The position numbers and the translations under genes were made by a program. The notes beneath the pieces are model-generated. The model saw only the letters and a program-made list of their open reading frames with translations, searched no databases and was not told the DNA's origin. From Zeus faber (taxonomy: Eukaryota; Chordata; Actinopteri; Zeiformes; Zeidae), in assembly GCA_960531495.1 (NCBI GenBank), contig CAUIJY010000068.1:310001-374000 (forward strand): a DNA stretch of 64,000 bases. The letters run 5' to 3'. The first letter of the stretch is position 1. Every line of letters starts with the position of its first letter. Below, piece after piece: positions 24,866-38,889 of this stretch.

Positions 24866-26558
24866 GGGTGGCAAACAAGGCATTTTCAGGCCATTTAAAG
24901 ACTGAAAGGATGTTTTGAGTAAAGATTTCTGTCATGACTCAGAAGGAACTGCTCAGATAGTGTAAATACTGTTATGAACTCATTTGTAATGGGAAAGTAC
25001 TTTTTGCAGAACAGTTTTTGGCACATCTAACACATTTTTTCTGAAATTACGAGCATTTTCATAAAAACCTGCATGGATGGCAAACAAGGCATTTTCAGGC
25101 AATTTTAAGACTGAAAGGATGTTTTGAGTAAAGGTTTCTGTCATGACTGTGTAGGAACTGCTCAGATAGTGTGAATACTGTTTTGAACTCATTTGTAATT
25201 GGGAATGTACTGTTTGTAAAACAGTTTTTGGCACATCTAACAAGTATTTCTGAAATAATAAGCATTTTCATGAAACCTGCATGGATGGCAAACAAGGCAT
25301 TTTCAGGCCATTTAAAGACTGAAAGGATGTTTTGAGTAAAGATTTCTGTCATGACTCTGTAGGAACTGCTCAGATAGCGTAAATACTGTTATGAACTCAT
25401 TTGTAATGGGAAAGTACTGTTTGCAGAACAGTTTTTGGCACATCTAACAGGTTTTTCTGAAATTACGAGCAGTTTCATAAAAACCTGCATGGGTGGCAAA
25501 CATGGCATTTTCAGGCAATTTAAAGACTGAAAGGATGTTTTGAGTAAAGGTTTCTGTCATAACTCTGTAGGAACTGCTCAGATAGTGTAAATACTGTTAT
25601 GAACTCATTTGTAATGGGAAAGTACTTTTTGCAGAACAGTTTTTGGCACATCTAACACATTTTTTCTGAAATTACGAGCATTTTCATAAAAACCTGCATG
25701 GATGGCAAACAAGGCATTTTCAGGCCATTTAAAGACTGAAAGGATGTTTTGAGTAAAGATTTCTGTCATGACTCAGAAGGAACTGCTCAGATAGTGTAAA
25801 TACTGTTATGAACTCATTTGTAATGGGAAAGTACTTTTTGCAGAACAGTTTTTGGCACATCTAACACATTTTTTCTGAAATTACGAGCATTTTCATAAAA
25901 ACCTGCATGGATGGCAAACAAGGCATTTTCAGGCAATTTTAAGACTGAAAGGATGTTTTGAGTAAAGGTTTCTGTCATGACTGTGTAGGAACTGCTCAGA
26001 TAGTGTGAATACTGTTTTGAACTCATTTGTAATTGGGAATGTACTGTTTGTAAAACAGTTTTTGGCACATCTAACAAGTATTTCTGAAATAATAAGCATT
26101 TTCATGAAACCTGCATGGATGGCAAACAAGGCATTTTCAGGCCATTTAAAGACTGAAAGGATGTTTTGAGTAAAGATTTCTGTCATGACTCTGTAGGAAC
26201 TGCTCAGATAGCGTAAATACTGTTATGAACTCATTTGTAATGGGAAAGTACTGTTTGCAGAACAGTTTTTGGCACATCTAACAGGTTTTTCTGAAATTAC
26301 GAGCAGTTTCATAAAAACCTGCATGGGTGGCAAACATGGCATTTTCAGGCAATTTAAAGACTGAAAGGATGTTTTGAGTAAAGGTTTCTGTCATAACTCT
26401 GTAGGAACTGCTCAGATAGTGTAAATACTGTTATGAACTCATTTGTAATGGGAAAGTACTTTTTGCAGAACAGTTTTTGGCACATCTAACACATTTTTTC
26501 TGAAATTACGAGCATTTTCATAAAAACCTGCATGGATGGCAAACAAGGCATTTTCAGG
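24866..26558 (+). repeat. 834-bp 4-monomer unit, about two tandem copies
   Basis: 24866-25724 matches 25700-26558 with an offset of 834 bp (4x208+2). Both copies carry gactcagaagg, the actttttgc monomer, the divergent class, gatagcgtaaat and aacaggttttt in the same order. The right-hand copy overlaps the start of the 21-mer array. Confidence 0.8.
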
Positions 26559-29500
26559 CAATTTTAAGACTGAAAGGATGTTTTGAGTAAAGGTTTCTGT
26601 CATGAATGTGTAGGAACTGCTCAGATAGTGTGAATACTGTTTTGAACTCATTTGTAATTGGGAATGTACTGTTTGTAAAACAGTTTTTGGCACATCTAAC
26701 AAGTATTTCTGAAATAATAAGCATTTTCATGAAACCTGCATGGATGGCAAACAAGGCATTTTCAGGCCATTTAAAGACTGAAAGGATGTTTTGAGTAAAG
26801 GTTTCTGTCATGACTCTCTAGGACCTGCTCAGATAGTGTAAATACTGTTATGAACTGATTTGTAATGGGAAAGTACTGTTTGCAAAACAGTTTTTGGCAC
26901 ATCTAACAAGTTTTTCTGAAATTACAAGCATTTTCATAAAAACCTGCATGGATGGCAAACAAGGCATTTTCAGGCAATTTAAAGACTGAAAGGATGTTTT
27001 GAGTAAAGGTTTCTGTCATAACTCTGTAGGAACTGCTCAGATAAAGTAAATACTGTTATGAACTCATTTGTAATGGGAAAGTACTGTTTGCAGAACAGTT
27101 TTGGCACATCTAACAATTTTTTTCTGAAATTACGAGCATTTTCATAAAAAACTGCATGGATGGCAAACAAGGCATTTTCAGGCAATTTAAAGACTGAAAG
27201 GATGTTTTGAGTAAAGATTTCTGTCATGACTCTGTAGGAACTGCTCAGATAGTGTAAATACTGTTATGAACTCATTTGTAATGGGAAAGTACTGTTTGCA
27301 AAACAGTTTTTGGCACATCTAACAAGTTTTTCTGAAATTACAAGCATTTTCATAAAAACCTGCATGGATGGCAAACAAGGCATTTTCAGGCAATTTAAAG
27401 ACTGAAAGGATGTTTTGAGTAAAGGTTTCTGTCATGACTCTCTAGGACGTGCTCAGATAGTGTAAATACTGTTATGAACTGATTTGTAATGGGAAAGTAC
27501 TGTTTGCAAAAGAGTTTTTGGCACATCTAACAAGTTTATCTGAAATTACGAGCATTTTCATAAAAACCTGCATGGATGGCAAACAAGGCATTTTCAGGCA
27601 ATTTAAAGACTGAAAGGATGTTTTGAGTAAAGGTTTCTGTCATGAGTCTGTAGGAACTGCTCAGATAGTGTAAATACTGTTATGAACTCATTTGTAATGG
27701 GAAAGTACTGTTTGCAAAAGAGTTTTTGGCACACCTAACAAGTTTTTCTGAAATAATGATCATTTACATAAAAACCTGCATGGATGGCAAACAAGGCATT
27801 TTTAGGCAATTTGAAGACTGAAAGGATGTTTTGAGTAAAGGTTTCTGTCATGACTCTCTAGGACCTGCTCAGATAGTGTAAATACTGTTATGAACTGATT
27901 TGTAATGGGAAAGTACTGTTTGCAAAACAGTTTTTGGCACATCTAACAAGTTTTTCTGAAATTATGATCATTTTCATAAAAACCTGCATGGATGGCAAAC
28001 AAGGCATTTTCAGGCAATTTGAAGACTGAAAGGATGTTTTGAGTAAAGGTTTCTGTCATGAATGTGTAGGAACTGCTCAGATAGTGTGAATACTGTTTTG
28101 AACTCATTTGTAATTGGGAATGTACTGTTTGTAAAACAGTTTTTGGCACATCTAACAAGTATTTCTGAAATAATAAGCATTTTCATGAAACCTGCATGGA
28201 TGGCAAACAAGGCATTTTCAGGCCATTTAAAGACTGAAAGGATGTTTTGAGTAAAGGTTTCTGTCATGACTCTCTAGGACCTGCTCAGATAGTGTAAATA
28301 CTGTTATGAACTGATTTGTAATGGGAAAGTACTGTTTGCAAAACAGTTTTTGGCACATCTAACAAGTTTTTCTGAAATTACAAGCATTTTCATAAAAACC
28401 TGCATGGATGGCAAACAAGGCATTTTCAGGCAATTTAAAGACTGAAAGGATGTTTTGAGTAAAGGTTTCTGTCATAACTCTGTAGGAACTGCTCAGATAA
28501 AGTAAATACTGTTATGAACTCATTTGTAATGGGAAAGTACTGTTTGCAGAACAGTTTTGGCACATCTAACAATTTTTTTCTGAAATTACGAGCATTTTCA
28601 TAAAAAACTGCATGGATGGCAAACAAGGCATTTTCAGGCAATTTAAAGACTGAAAGGATGTTTTGAGTAAAGATTTCTGTCATGACTCTGTAGGAACTGC
28701 TCAGATAGTGTAAATACTGTTATGAACTCATTTGTAATGGGAAAGTACTGTTTGCAAAACAGTTTTTGGCACATCTAACAAGTTTTTCTGAAATTACAAG
28801 CATTTTCATAAAAACCTGCATGGATGGCAAACAAGGCATTTTCAGGCAATTTAAAGACTGAAAGGATGTTTTGAGTAAAGGTTTCTGTCATGACTCTCTA
28901 GGACGTGCTCAGATAGTGTAAATACTGTTATGAACTGATTTGTAATGGGAAAGTACTGTTTGCAAAAGAGTTTTTGGCACATCTAACAAGTTTTTCTGAA
29001 ATTACGAGCATTTTCATAAAAACCTGCATGGATGGCAAACAAGGCATTTTCAGGCAATTTAAAGACTGAAAGGATGTTTTGAGTAAAGGTTTCTGTCATG
29101 AGTCTGTAGGAACTGCTCAGATAGTGTAAATACTGTTATGAACTCATTTGTAATGGGAAAGTACTGTTTGCAAAAGAGTTTTTGGCACACCTAACAAGTT
29201 TTTCTGAAATAATGATCATTTACATAAAAACCTGCATGGATGGCAAACAAGGCATTTTTAGGCAATTTGAAGACTGAAAGGATGTTTTGAGTAAAGGTTT
29301 CTGTCATGACTCTCTAGGACCTGCTCAGATAGTGTAAATACTGTTATGAACTGATTTGTAATGGGAAAGTACTGTTTGCAAAACAGTTTTTGGCACATCT
29401 AACAAGTTTTTCTGAAATTATGATCATTTTCATAAAAACCTGCATGGATGGCAAACAAGGCATTTTCAGGCAATTTGAAGACTGAAAGGATGTTTTGAGT

Positions 29501-30148
29501 AAAGGTTTCTGTCATGACTCTCTAGGACCTGCTCAGATAGTGTAAATACTGTTATGAACTCATTTGTAATGGGAAAGTACTGTTTGCAAAACAGTTTTTG
29601 GCACATCTAACAAGTATTTCTGAAATTACAACCATTTTCATAAAATCCTGCATGGATGGCAAACAAGGCATTTTCAGGCAATTTAAAGACTGAAAGGATG
29701 TTTTGAGTAAAGGTTTCTGTCATAACTCTGTAGGAACTGCTCAGATAAAGTAAATACTGTTATGAACTCATTTGTAATGGGAAAGTACTGTTTGCAGAAC
29801 AGTTTTGGCACATCTAACAATTTTTTTCTGAAATTACGAGCATTTTCATAAAAAACTGCATGGATGGCAAACAAGGCATTTTCAGGCAATTTAAAGACTG
29901 AAAGGATGTTTTGAGTAAAGGTTTCTGGCATGACTCTGTAGGACCTGCTCAGATAGTGTAAATACTGTTATGAACTCATTTGTAATGGGAAAGTACTGTT
30001 TGCAGAACAGTTTTTGGCACATCTAACACATTTTTTCTGAAATTACGAGCATTTTCATAAATACCTGCATGGATGGCAAACAATGCATTTTCAGGCAATT
30101 TAAAGACTGAAAGGATGTTTTGAGTAAAGCTTTCTGTCATGACTCTGT
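25778..30148 (+). repeat. 21-monomer higher-order repeat, unit 1 (4,371 bp)
   Basis: 25778-30206 matches 30149-34577 at an offset of 4,371 bp (21x208+3). Inside the unit, about 26585-28040 is repeated at about 28041-29497 (1,456 bp, 7 monomers). Each of these 7-mers carries ggacgtgctc and one TGATCA-class monomer. Changes private to unit 1 include gtttatctg near 27538 and aagtatttctgaaattac near 29613. Confidence 0.85.
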
Positions 30149-33100
30149 AGGAACTGCTCAGATAGTGTAAATACTGTTATGAACTCATTTGTAATGGGAA
30201 AGTACTTTTTGCAGAACAGTTTTTGGCACATCTAACACATTTTTTCTGAAATTACGAGCATTTTCATAAAAACCTGCATGGATGGCAAACAAGGCATTTT
30301 CAGGCAATTTTAAGACTGAAAGGATGTTTTGAGTAAAGGTTTCTGTCATGACTGTGTAGGAACTGCTCAGATAGTGTGAATACTGTTTTGAACTCATTTG
30401 TAATTGGGAATGTACTGTTTGTAAAACAGTTTTTGGCACATCTAACAAGTATTTCTGAAATAATAAGCATTTTCATGAAACCTGCATGGATGGCAAACAA
30501 GGCATTTTCAGGCCATTTAAAGACTGAAAGGATGTTTTGAGTAAAGATTTCTGTCATGACTCTGTAGGAACTGCTCAGATAGCGTAAATACTGTTATGAA
30601 CTCATTTGTAATGGGAAAGTACTGTTTGCAGAACAGTTTTTGGCACATCTAACAGGTTTTTCTGAAATTACGAGCAGTTTCATAAAAACCTGCATGGGTG
30701 GCAAACATGGCATTTTCAGGCAATTTAAAGACTGAAAGGATGTTTTGAGTAAAGGTTTCTGTCATAACTCTGTAGGAACTGCTCAGATAGTGTAAATACT
30801 GTTATGAACTCATTTGTAATGGGAAAGTACTTTTTGCAGAACAGTTTTTGGCACATCTAACACATTTTTTCTGAAATTACGAGCATTTTCATAAAAACCT
30901 GCATGGATGGCAAACAAGGCATTTTCAGGCAATTTTAAGACTGAAAGGATGTTTTGAGTAAAGGTTTCTGTCATGAATGTGTAGGAACTGCTCAGATAGT
31001 GTGAATACTGTTTTGAACTCATTTGTAATTGGGAATGTACTGTTTGTAAAACAGTTTTTGGCACATCTAACAAGTATTTCTGAAATAATAAGCATTTTCA
31101 TGAAACCTGCATGGATGGCAAACAAGGCATTTTCAGGCCATTTAAAGACTGAAAGGATGTTTTGAGTAAAGGTTTCTGTCATGACTCTCTAGGACCTGCT
31201 CAGATAGTGTAAATACTGTTATGAACTGATTTGTAATGGGAAAGTACTGTTTGCAAAACAGTTTTTGGCACATCTAACAAGTTTTTCTGAAATTACAAGC
31301 ATTTTCATAAAAACCTGCATGGATGGCAAACAAGGCATTTTCAGGCAATTTAAAGACTGAAAGGATGTTTTGAGTAAAGGTTTCTGTCATAACTCTGTAG
31401 GAACTGCTCAGATAAAGTAAATACTGTTATGAACTCATTTGTAATGGGAAAGTACTGTTTGCAGAACAGTTTTGGCACATCTAACAATTTTTTTCTGAAA
31501 TTACGAGCATTTTCATAAAAAACTGCATGGATGGCAAACAAGGCATTTTCAGGCAATTTAAAGACTGAAAGGATGTTTTGAGTAAAGATTTCTGTCATGA
31601 CTCTGTAGGAACTGCTCAGATAGTGTAAATACTGTTATGAACTCATTTGTAATGGGAAAGTACTGTTTGCAAAACAGTTTTTGGCACATCTAACAAGTTT
31701 TTCTGAAATTACAAGCATTTTCATAAAAACCTGCATGGATGGCAAACAAGGCATTTTCAGGCAATTTAAAGACTGAAAGGATGTTTTGAGTAAAGGTTTC
31801 TGTCATGACTCTCTAGGACGTGCTCAGATAGTGTAAATACTGTTATGAACTGATTTGTAATGGGAAAGTACTGTTTGCAAAAGAGTTTTTGGCACATCTA
31901 ACAAGTTTTTCTGAAATTACGAGCATTTTCATAAAAACCTGCATGGATGGCAAACAAGGCATTTTCAGGCAATTTAAAGACTGAAAGGATGTTTTGAGTA
32001 AAGGTTTCTGTCATGAGTCTGTAGGAACTGCTCAGATAGTGTAAATACTGTTATGAACTCATTTGTAATGGGAAAGTACTGTTTGCAAAAGAGTTTTTGG
32101 CACACCTAACAAGTTTTTCTGAAATAATGATCATTTACATAAAAATCTGCATGGATGGCAAACAAGGCATTTTTAGGCAATTTGAAGACTGAAAGGATGT
32201 TTTGAGTAAAGGTTTCTGTCATGACTCTCTAGGACCTGCTCAGATAGTGTAAATACTGTTATGAACTGATTTGTAATGGGAAAGTACTGTTTGCAAAACA
32301 GTTTTTGGCACATCTAACAAGTTTTTCTGAAATTATGATCATTTTCATAAAAACCTGCATGGATGGCAAACAAGGCATTTTCAGGCAATTTGAAGACTGA
32401 AAGGATGTTTTGAGTAAAGGTTTCTGTCATGAATGTGTAGGAACTGCTCAGATAGTGTGAATACTGTTTTGAACTCATTTGTAATTGGGAATGTACTGTT
32501 TGTAAAACAGTTTTTGGCACATCTAACAAGTATTTCTGAAATAATAAGCATTTTCATGAAACCTGCATGGATGGCAAACAAGGCATTTTCAGGCCATTTA
32601 AAGACTGAAAGGATGTTTTGAGTAAAGGTTTCTGTCATGACTCTCTAGGACCTGCTCAGATAGTGTAAATACTGTTGTGAACTGATTTGTAATGGGAAAG
32701 TACTGTTTGCAAAACAGTTTTTGGCACATCTAACAAGTTTTTCTGAAATTACAAGCATTTTCATAAAAACCTGCATGGATGGCAAACAAGGCATTTTCAG
32801 GCAATTTAAAGACTGAAAGGATGTTTTGAGTAAAGGTTTCTGTCATAACTCTGTAGGAACTGCTCAGATAAAGTAAATACTGTTATGAACTCATTTGTAA
32901 TGGGAAAGTACTGTTTGCAGAACAGTTTTGGCACATCTAACAATTTTTTTCTGAAATTACGAGCATTTTCATAAAAAACTGCATGGATGGCAAACAAGGC
33001 ATTTTCAGGCAATTTAAAGACTGAAAGGATGTTTTGAGTAAAGATTTCTGTCATGACTCTGTAGGAACTGCTCAGATAGTGTAAATACTGTTATGAACTC

Positions 33101-34519
33101 ATTTGTAATGGGAAAGTACTGTTTGCAAAACAGTTTTTGGCACATCTAACAAGTTTTTCTGAAATTACAAGCATTTTCATAAAAACCTGCATGGATGGCA
33201 AACAAGGCATTTTCAGGCAATTTAAAGACTGAAAGGATGTTTTGAGTAAAGGTTTCTGTCATGACTCTCTAGGACGTGCTCAGATAGTGTAAATACTGTT
33301 ATGAACTGATTTGTAATGGGAAAGTACTGTTTGCAAAAGAGTTTTTGGCACATCTAACAAGTTTTTCTGAAATTACGAGCATTTTCATAAAAACCTGCAT
33401 GGATGGCAAACAAGGCATTTTCAGGCAATTTAAAGACTGAAAGGATGTTTTGAGTAAAGGTTTCTGTCATGAGTCTGTAGGAACTGCTCAGATAGTGTAA
33501 ATACTGTTATGAACTCATTTGTAATGGGAAAGTACTGTTTGCAAAAGAGTTTTTGGCACACCTAACAAGTTTTTCTGAAATAATGATCATTTACATAAAA
33601 ACCTGCATGGATGGCAAACAAGGCATTTTTAGGCAATTTGAAGACTGAAAGGATGTTTTGAGTAAAGGTTTCTGTCATGACTCTCTAGGACCTGCTCAGA
33701 TAGTGTAAATACTGTTATGAACTGATTTGTAATGGGAAAGTACTGTTTGCAAAACAGTTTTTGGCACATCTAACAAGTTTTTCTGAAATTATGATCATTT
33801 TCATAAAAACCTGCATGGATGGCAAACAAGGCATTTTCAGGCAATTTGAAGACTGAAAGGATGTTTTGAGTAAAGGTTTCTGTCATGACTCTCTAGGACC
33901 TGCTCAGATAGTGTAAATACTGTTATGAACTCATTTGTAATGGGAAAGTACTGTTTGCAAAACAGTTTTTGGCACATCTAACAAGTTTTTCTGAAATTAC
34001 AACCATTTTCATAAAATCCTGCATGGATGGCAAACAAGGCATTTTCAGGCAATTTAAAGACTGAAAGGATGTTTTGAGTAAAGGTTTCTGTCATAACTCT
34101 GTAGGAACTGCTCAGATAAAGTAAATACTGTTATGAACTCATTTGTAATGGGAAAGTACTGTTTGCAGAACAGTTTTGGCACATCTAACAATTTTTTTCT
34201 GAAATTACGAGCATTTTCATAAAAAACTGCATGGATGGCAAACAAGGCATTTTCAGGCAATTTAAAGACTGAAAGGATGTTTTGAGTAAAGGTTTCTGGC
34301 ATGACTCTGTAGGACCTGCTCAGATAGTGTAAATACTGTTATGAACTCATTTGTAATGGGAAAGTACTGTTTGCAGAACAGTTTTTGGCACATCTAACAC
34401 ATTTTTTCTGAAATTACGAGCATTTTCATAAATACCTGCATGGATGGCAAACAATGCATTTTCAGGCAATTTAAAGACTGAAAGGATGTTTTGAGTAAAG
34501 CTTTCTGTCATGACTCTGT
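30149..34519 (+). repeat. 21-monomer higher-order repeat, unit 2
   Basis: It shares class order and rare variants with units 1 and 3. Its first two monomers (30207-30603) follow unit 1 and not unit 3. Private or limited changes are aaaaatctgc near 32151, and gttgtgaactg with G at 32677, which is shared with unit 3 only. Confidence 0.85.
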
Positions 34520-37500
34520 AGGAACTGCTCAGATAGTGTAAATACTGTTATGAACTCATTTGTAATGGGAAAGTACTGTTTGCAAAAGAGTTTTTGGCAC
34601 ATCTAACAAGTTTTTCTGAAATTACAAGCACTTTCATAAAAACCTGCATGGATGGCAAACAAGGCATTTTCAGGCAATTTAAAGACTGAAAGGATGTTTT
34701 GAGTAAAGGTTTCTGTCATGACTGTGTAGGAACTGCTCAGATAGTGTGAATACTGTTTTGAACTCATTTGTAATTGGGAATGTACTGTTTGTAAAACAGT
34801 TTTTGGCACATCTAACAAGTATTTCTGAAATAATAAGCATTTTCATGAAACCTGCATGGATGGCAAACAAGGCATTTTCAGGCAATTTAAAGACTGAAAG
34901 GATGTTTTGAGTAAAGATTTCTGTCATGACTCTGTAGGAACTGCTCAGATAGTGTAAATACTGTTATGAACTGATTTGTAATGGGAAAGTACTGTTTGCA
35001 GAACAGTTTTTGGCACATCTAACAGGTTTTTCTGAAATTACGAGCAGTTTCATAAAAACCTGCATGGGTGGCAAACATGGCATTTTCAGGCAATTTAAAG
35101 ACTGAAAGGATGTTTTGAGTAAAGGTTTCTGTCATAACTCTGTAGGAACTGCTCAGATAGTGTAAATACTGTTATGAACTCATTTGTAATGGGAAAGTAC
35201 TTTTTGCAGAACAGTTTTTGGCACATCTAACACATTTTTTCTGAAATTACGAGCATTTTCATAAAAACCTGCATGGATGGCAAACAAGGCATTTTCAGGC
35301 AATTTTAAGACTGAAAGGATGTTTTGAGTAAAGGTTTCTGTCATGAATGTGTAGGAACTGCTCAGATAGTGTGAATACTGTTTTGAACTCATTTGTAATT
35401 GGGAATGTACTGTTTGTAAAACAGTTTTTGGCACATCTAACAAGTATTTCTGAAATAATAAGCATTTTCATGAAACCTGCATGGATGGCAAACAAGGCAT
35501 TTTCAGGCCATTTAAAGACTGAAAGGATGTTTTGAGTAAAGGTTTCTGTCATGACTCTCTAGGACCTGCTCAGATAGTGTAAATACTGTTATGAACTGAT
35601 TTGTAATGGGAAAGTACTGTTTGCAAAACAGTTTTTGGCACATCTAACAAGTTTTTCTGAAATTACAAGCATTTTCATAAAAACCTGCATGGATGGCAAA
35701 CAAGGCATTTTCAGGCAATTTAAAGACTGAAAGGATGTTTTGAGTAAAGGTTTCTGTCATAACTCTGTAGGAACTGCTCAGATAAAGTAAATACTGTTAT
35801 GAACTCATTTGTAATGGGAAAGTACTGTTTGCAGAACAGTTTTGGCACATCTAACAATTTTTTTCTGAAATTACGAGCATTTTCATAAAAAACTGCATGG
35901 ATGGCAAACAAGGCATTTTCAGGCAATTTAAAGACTGAAAGGATGTTTTGAGTAAAGATTTCTGTCATGACTCTGTAGGAACTGCTCAGATAGTGTAAAT
36001 ACTGTTATGAACTCATTTGTAATGGGAAAGTACTGTTTGCAAAACAGTTTTTGGCACATCTAACAAGTTTTTCTGAAATTACAAGCATTTTCATAAAAAC
36101 CTGCATGGATGGCAAACAAGGCATTTTCAGGCAATTTAAAGACTGAAAGGATGTTTTGAGTAAAGGTTTCTGTCATGACTCTCTAGGACGTGCTCAGATA
36201 GTGTAAATACTGTTATGAACTGATTTGTAATGGGAAAGTACTGTTTGCAAAAGAGTTTTTGGCACATCTAACAAGTTTTTCTGAAATTACGAGCATTTTC
36301 ATAAAAACCTGCATGGATGGCAAACAAGGCATTTTCAGGCAATTTAAAGACTGAAAGGATGTTTTGAGTAAAGGTTTCTGTCATGAGTCTGTAGGAACTG
36401 CTCAGATAGTGTAAATACTGTTATGAACTCATTTGTAATGGGAAAGTACTGTTTGCAAAAGAGTTTTTGGCACACCTAACAAGTTTTTCTGAAATAATGA
36501 TCATTTACATAAAAACCTGCATGGATGGCAAACAAGGCATTTTTAGGCAATTTGAAGACTGAAAGGATGTTTTGAGTAAAGGTTTCTGTCATGACTCTCT
36601 AGGACCTGCTCAGATAGTGTAAATACTGTTATGAACTGATTTGTAATGGGAAAGTACTGTTTGCAAAACAGTTTTTGGCACATCTAACAAGTTTTTCTGA
36701 AATTATGATCATTTTCATAAAAACCTGCATGGATGGCAAACAAGGCATTTTCAGGCAATTTGAAGACTGAAAGGATGTTTTGAGTAAAGGTTTCTGTCAT
36801 GAATGTGTAGGAACTGCTCAGATAGTGTGAATACTGTTTTGAACTCATTTGTAATTGGGAATGTACTGTTTGTAAAACAGTTTTTGGCACATCTAACAAG
36901 TATTTCTGAAATAATAAGCATTTTCATGAAACCTGCATGGATGGCAAACAAGGCATTTTCAGGCCATTTAAAGACTGAAAGGATGTTTTGAGTAAAGGTT
37001 TCTGTCATGACTCTCTAGGACCTGCTCAGATAGTGTAAATACTGTTGTGAACTGATTTGTAATGGGAAAGTACTGTTTGCAAAACAGTTTTTGGCACATC
37101 TAACAAGTTTTTCTGAAATTACAAGCATTTTCATAAAAACCTGCATGGATGGCAAACAAGGCATTTTCAGGCAATTTAAAGACTGAAAGGATGTTTTGAG
37201 TAAAGGTTTCTGTCATAACTCTGTAGGAACTGCTCAGATAAAGTAAATACTGTTATGAACTCATTTGTAATGGGAAAGTACTGTTTGCAGAACAGTTTTG
37301 GCACATCTAACAATTTTTTTCTGAAATTACGAGCATTTTCATAAAAAACTGCATGGATGGCAAACAAGGCATTTTCAGGCAATTTAAAGACTGAAAGGAT
37401 GTTTTGAGTAAAGATTTCTGTCATGACTCTGTAGGAACTGCTCAGATAGTGTAAATACTGTTATGAACTCATTTGTAATGGGAAAGTACTGTTTGCAAAA

Positions 37501-38889
37501 CAGTTTTTGGCACATCTAACAAGTTTTTCTGAAATTACAAGCATTTTCATAAAAACCTGCATGGATGGCAAACAAGGCATTTTCAGGCAATTTAAAGACT
37601 GAAAGGATGTTTTGAGTAAAGGTTTCTGTCATGACTCTCTAGGACGTGCTCAGATAGTGTAAATACTGTTATGAACTGATTTGTAATGGGAAAGTACTGT
37701 TTGCAAAAGAGTTTTTGGCACATCTAACAAGTTTTTCTGAAATTACGAGCATTTTCATAAAAACCTGCATGGATGGCAAACAAGGCATTTTCAGGCAATT
37801 TAAAGACTGAAAGGATGTTTTGAGTAAAGGTTTCTGTCATGAGTCTGTAGGAACTGCTCAGATAGTGTAAATACTGTTATGAACTCATTTGTAATGGGAA
37901 AGTACTGTTTGCAAAAGAGTTTTTGGCACACCTAACAAGTTTTTCTGAAATAATGATCATTTACATAAAAACCTGCATGGATGGCAAACAAGGCATTTTT
38001 AGGCAATTTGAAGACTGAAAGGATGTTTTGAGTAAAGGTTTCTGTCATGACTCTCTAGGACCTGCTCAGATAGTGTAAATACTGTTATGAACTGATTTGT
38101 AATGGGAAAGTACTGTTTGCAAAACAGTTTTTGGCACATCTAACAAGTTTTTCTGAAATTATGATCATTTTCATAAAAACCTGCATGGATGGCAAACAAG
38201 GCATTTTCAGGCAATTTGAAGACTGAAAGGATGTTTTGAGTAAAGGTTTCTGTCATGACTCTCTAGGACCTGCTCAGATAGTGTAAATACTGTTATGAAC
38301 TCATTTGTAATGGGAAAGTACTGTTTGCAAAACAGTTTTTGGCACATCTAACAAGTTTTTCTGAAATTACAACCATTTTCATAAAATCCTGCATGGATGG
38401 CAAACAAGGCATTTTCAGGCAATTTAAAGACTGAAAGGATGTTTTGAGTAAAGGTTTCTGTCATAACTCTGTAGGAACTGCTCAGATAAAGTAAATACTG
38501 TTATGAACTCATTTGTAATGGGAAAGTACTGTTTGCAGAACAGTTTTGGCACATCTAACAATTTTTTTCTGAAATTACGAGCATTTTCATAAAAAACTGC
38601 ATGGATGGCAAACAAGGCATTTTCAGGCAATTTAAAGACTGAAAGGATGTTTTGAGTAAAGGTTTCTGGCATGACTCTGTAGGACCTGCTCAGATAGTGT
38701 AAATACTGTTATGAACTCATTTGTAATGGGAAAGTACTGTTTGCAGAACAGTTTTTGGCACATCTAACACATTTTTTCTGAAATTACGAGCATTTTCATA
38801 AATACCTGCATGGATGGCAAACAATGCATTTTCAGGCAATTTAAAGACTGAAAGGATGTTTTGAGTAAAGCTTTCTGTCATGACTCTGT
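34520..38889 (+). repeat. 21-monomer higher-order repeat, unit 3
   Basis: 34974-38957 matches 30604-34587 at an offset of 4,370 bp. The G at 37047 matches 32677 in unit 2. Its first part (34578-34973) differs from units 1 and 2 and resembles the class order near 1667-2082. The last 7-mer is repeated once more downstream. Confidence 0.85.

Noticed and set aside
2459..37000. Plus-strand 62-codon frames beginning at the gtcatgaatgtgtagg variant (2459, 7453, 8702, 12033, 20149, 26606 and others)
   Set aside because: A single substitution creates an ATG in some monomers. The frame has no recognisable motif and occurs only where the segment was copied.
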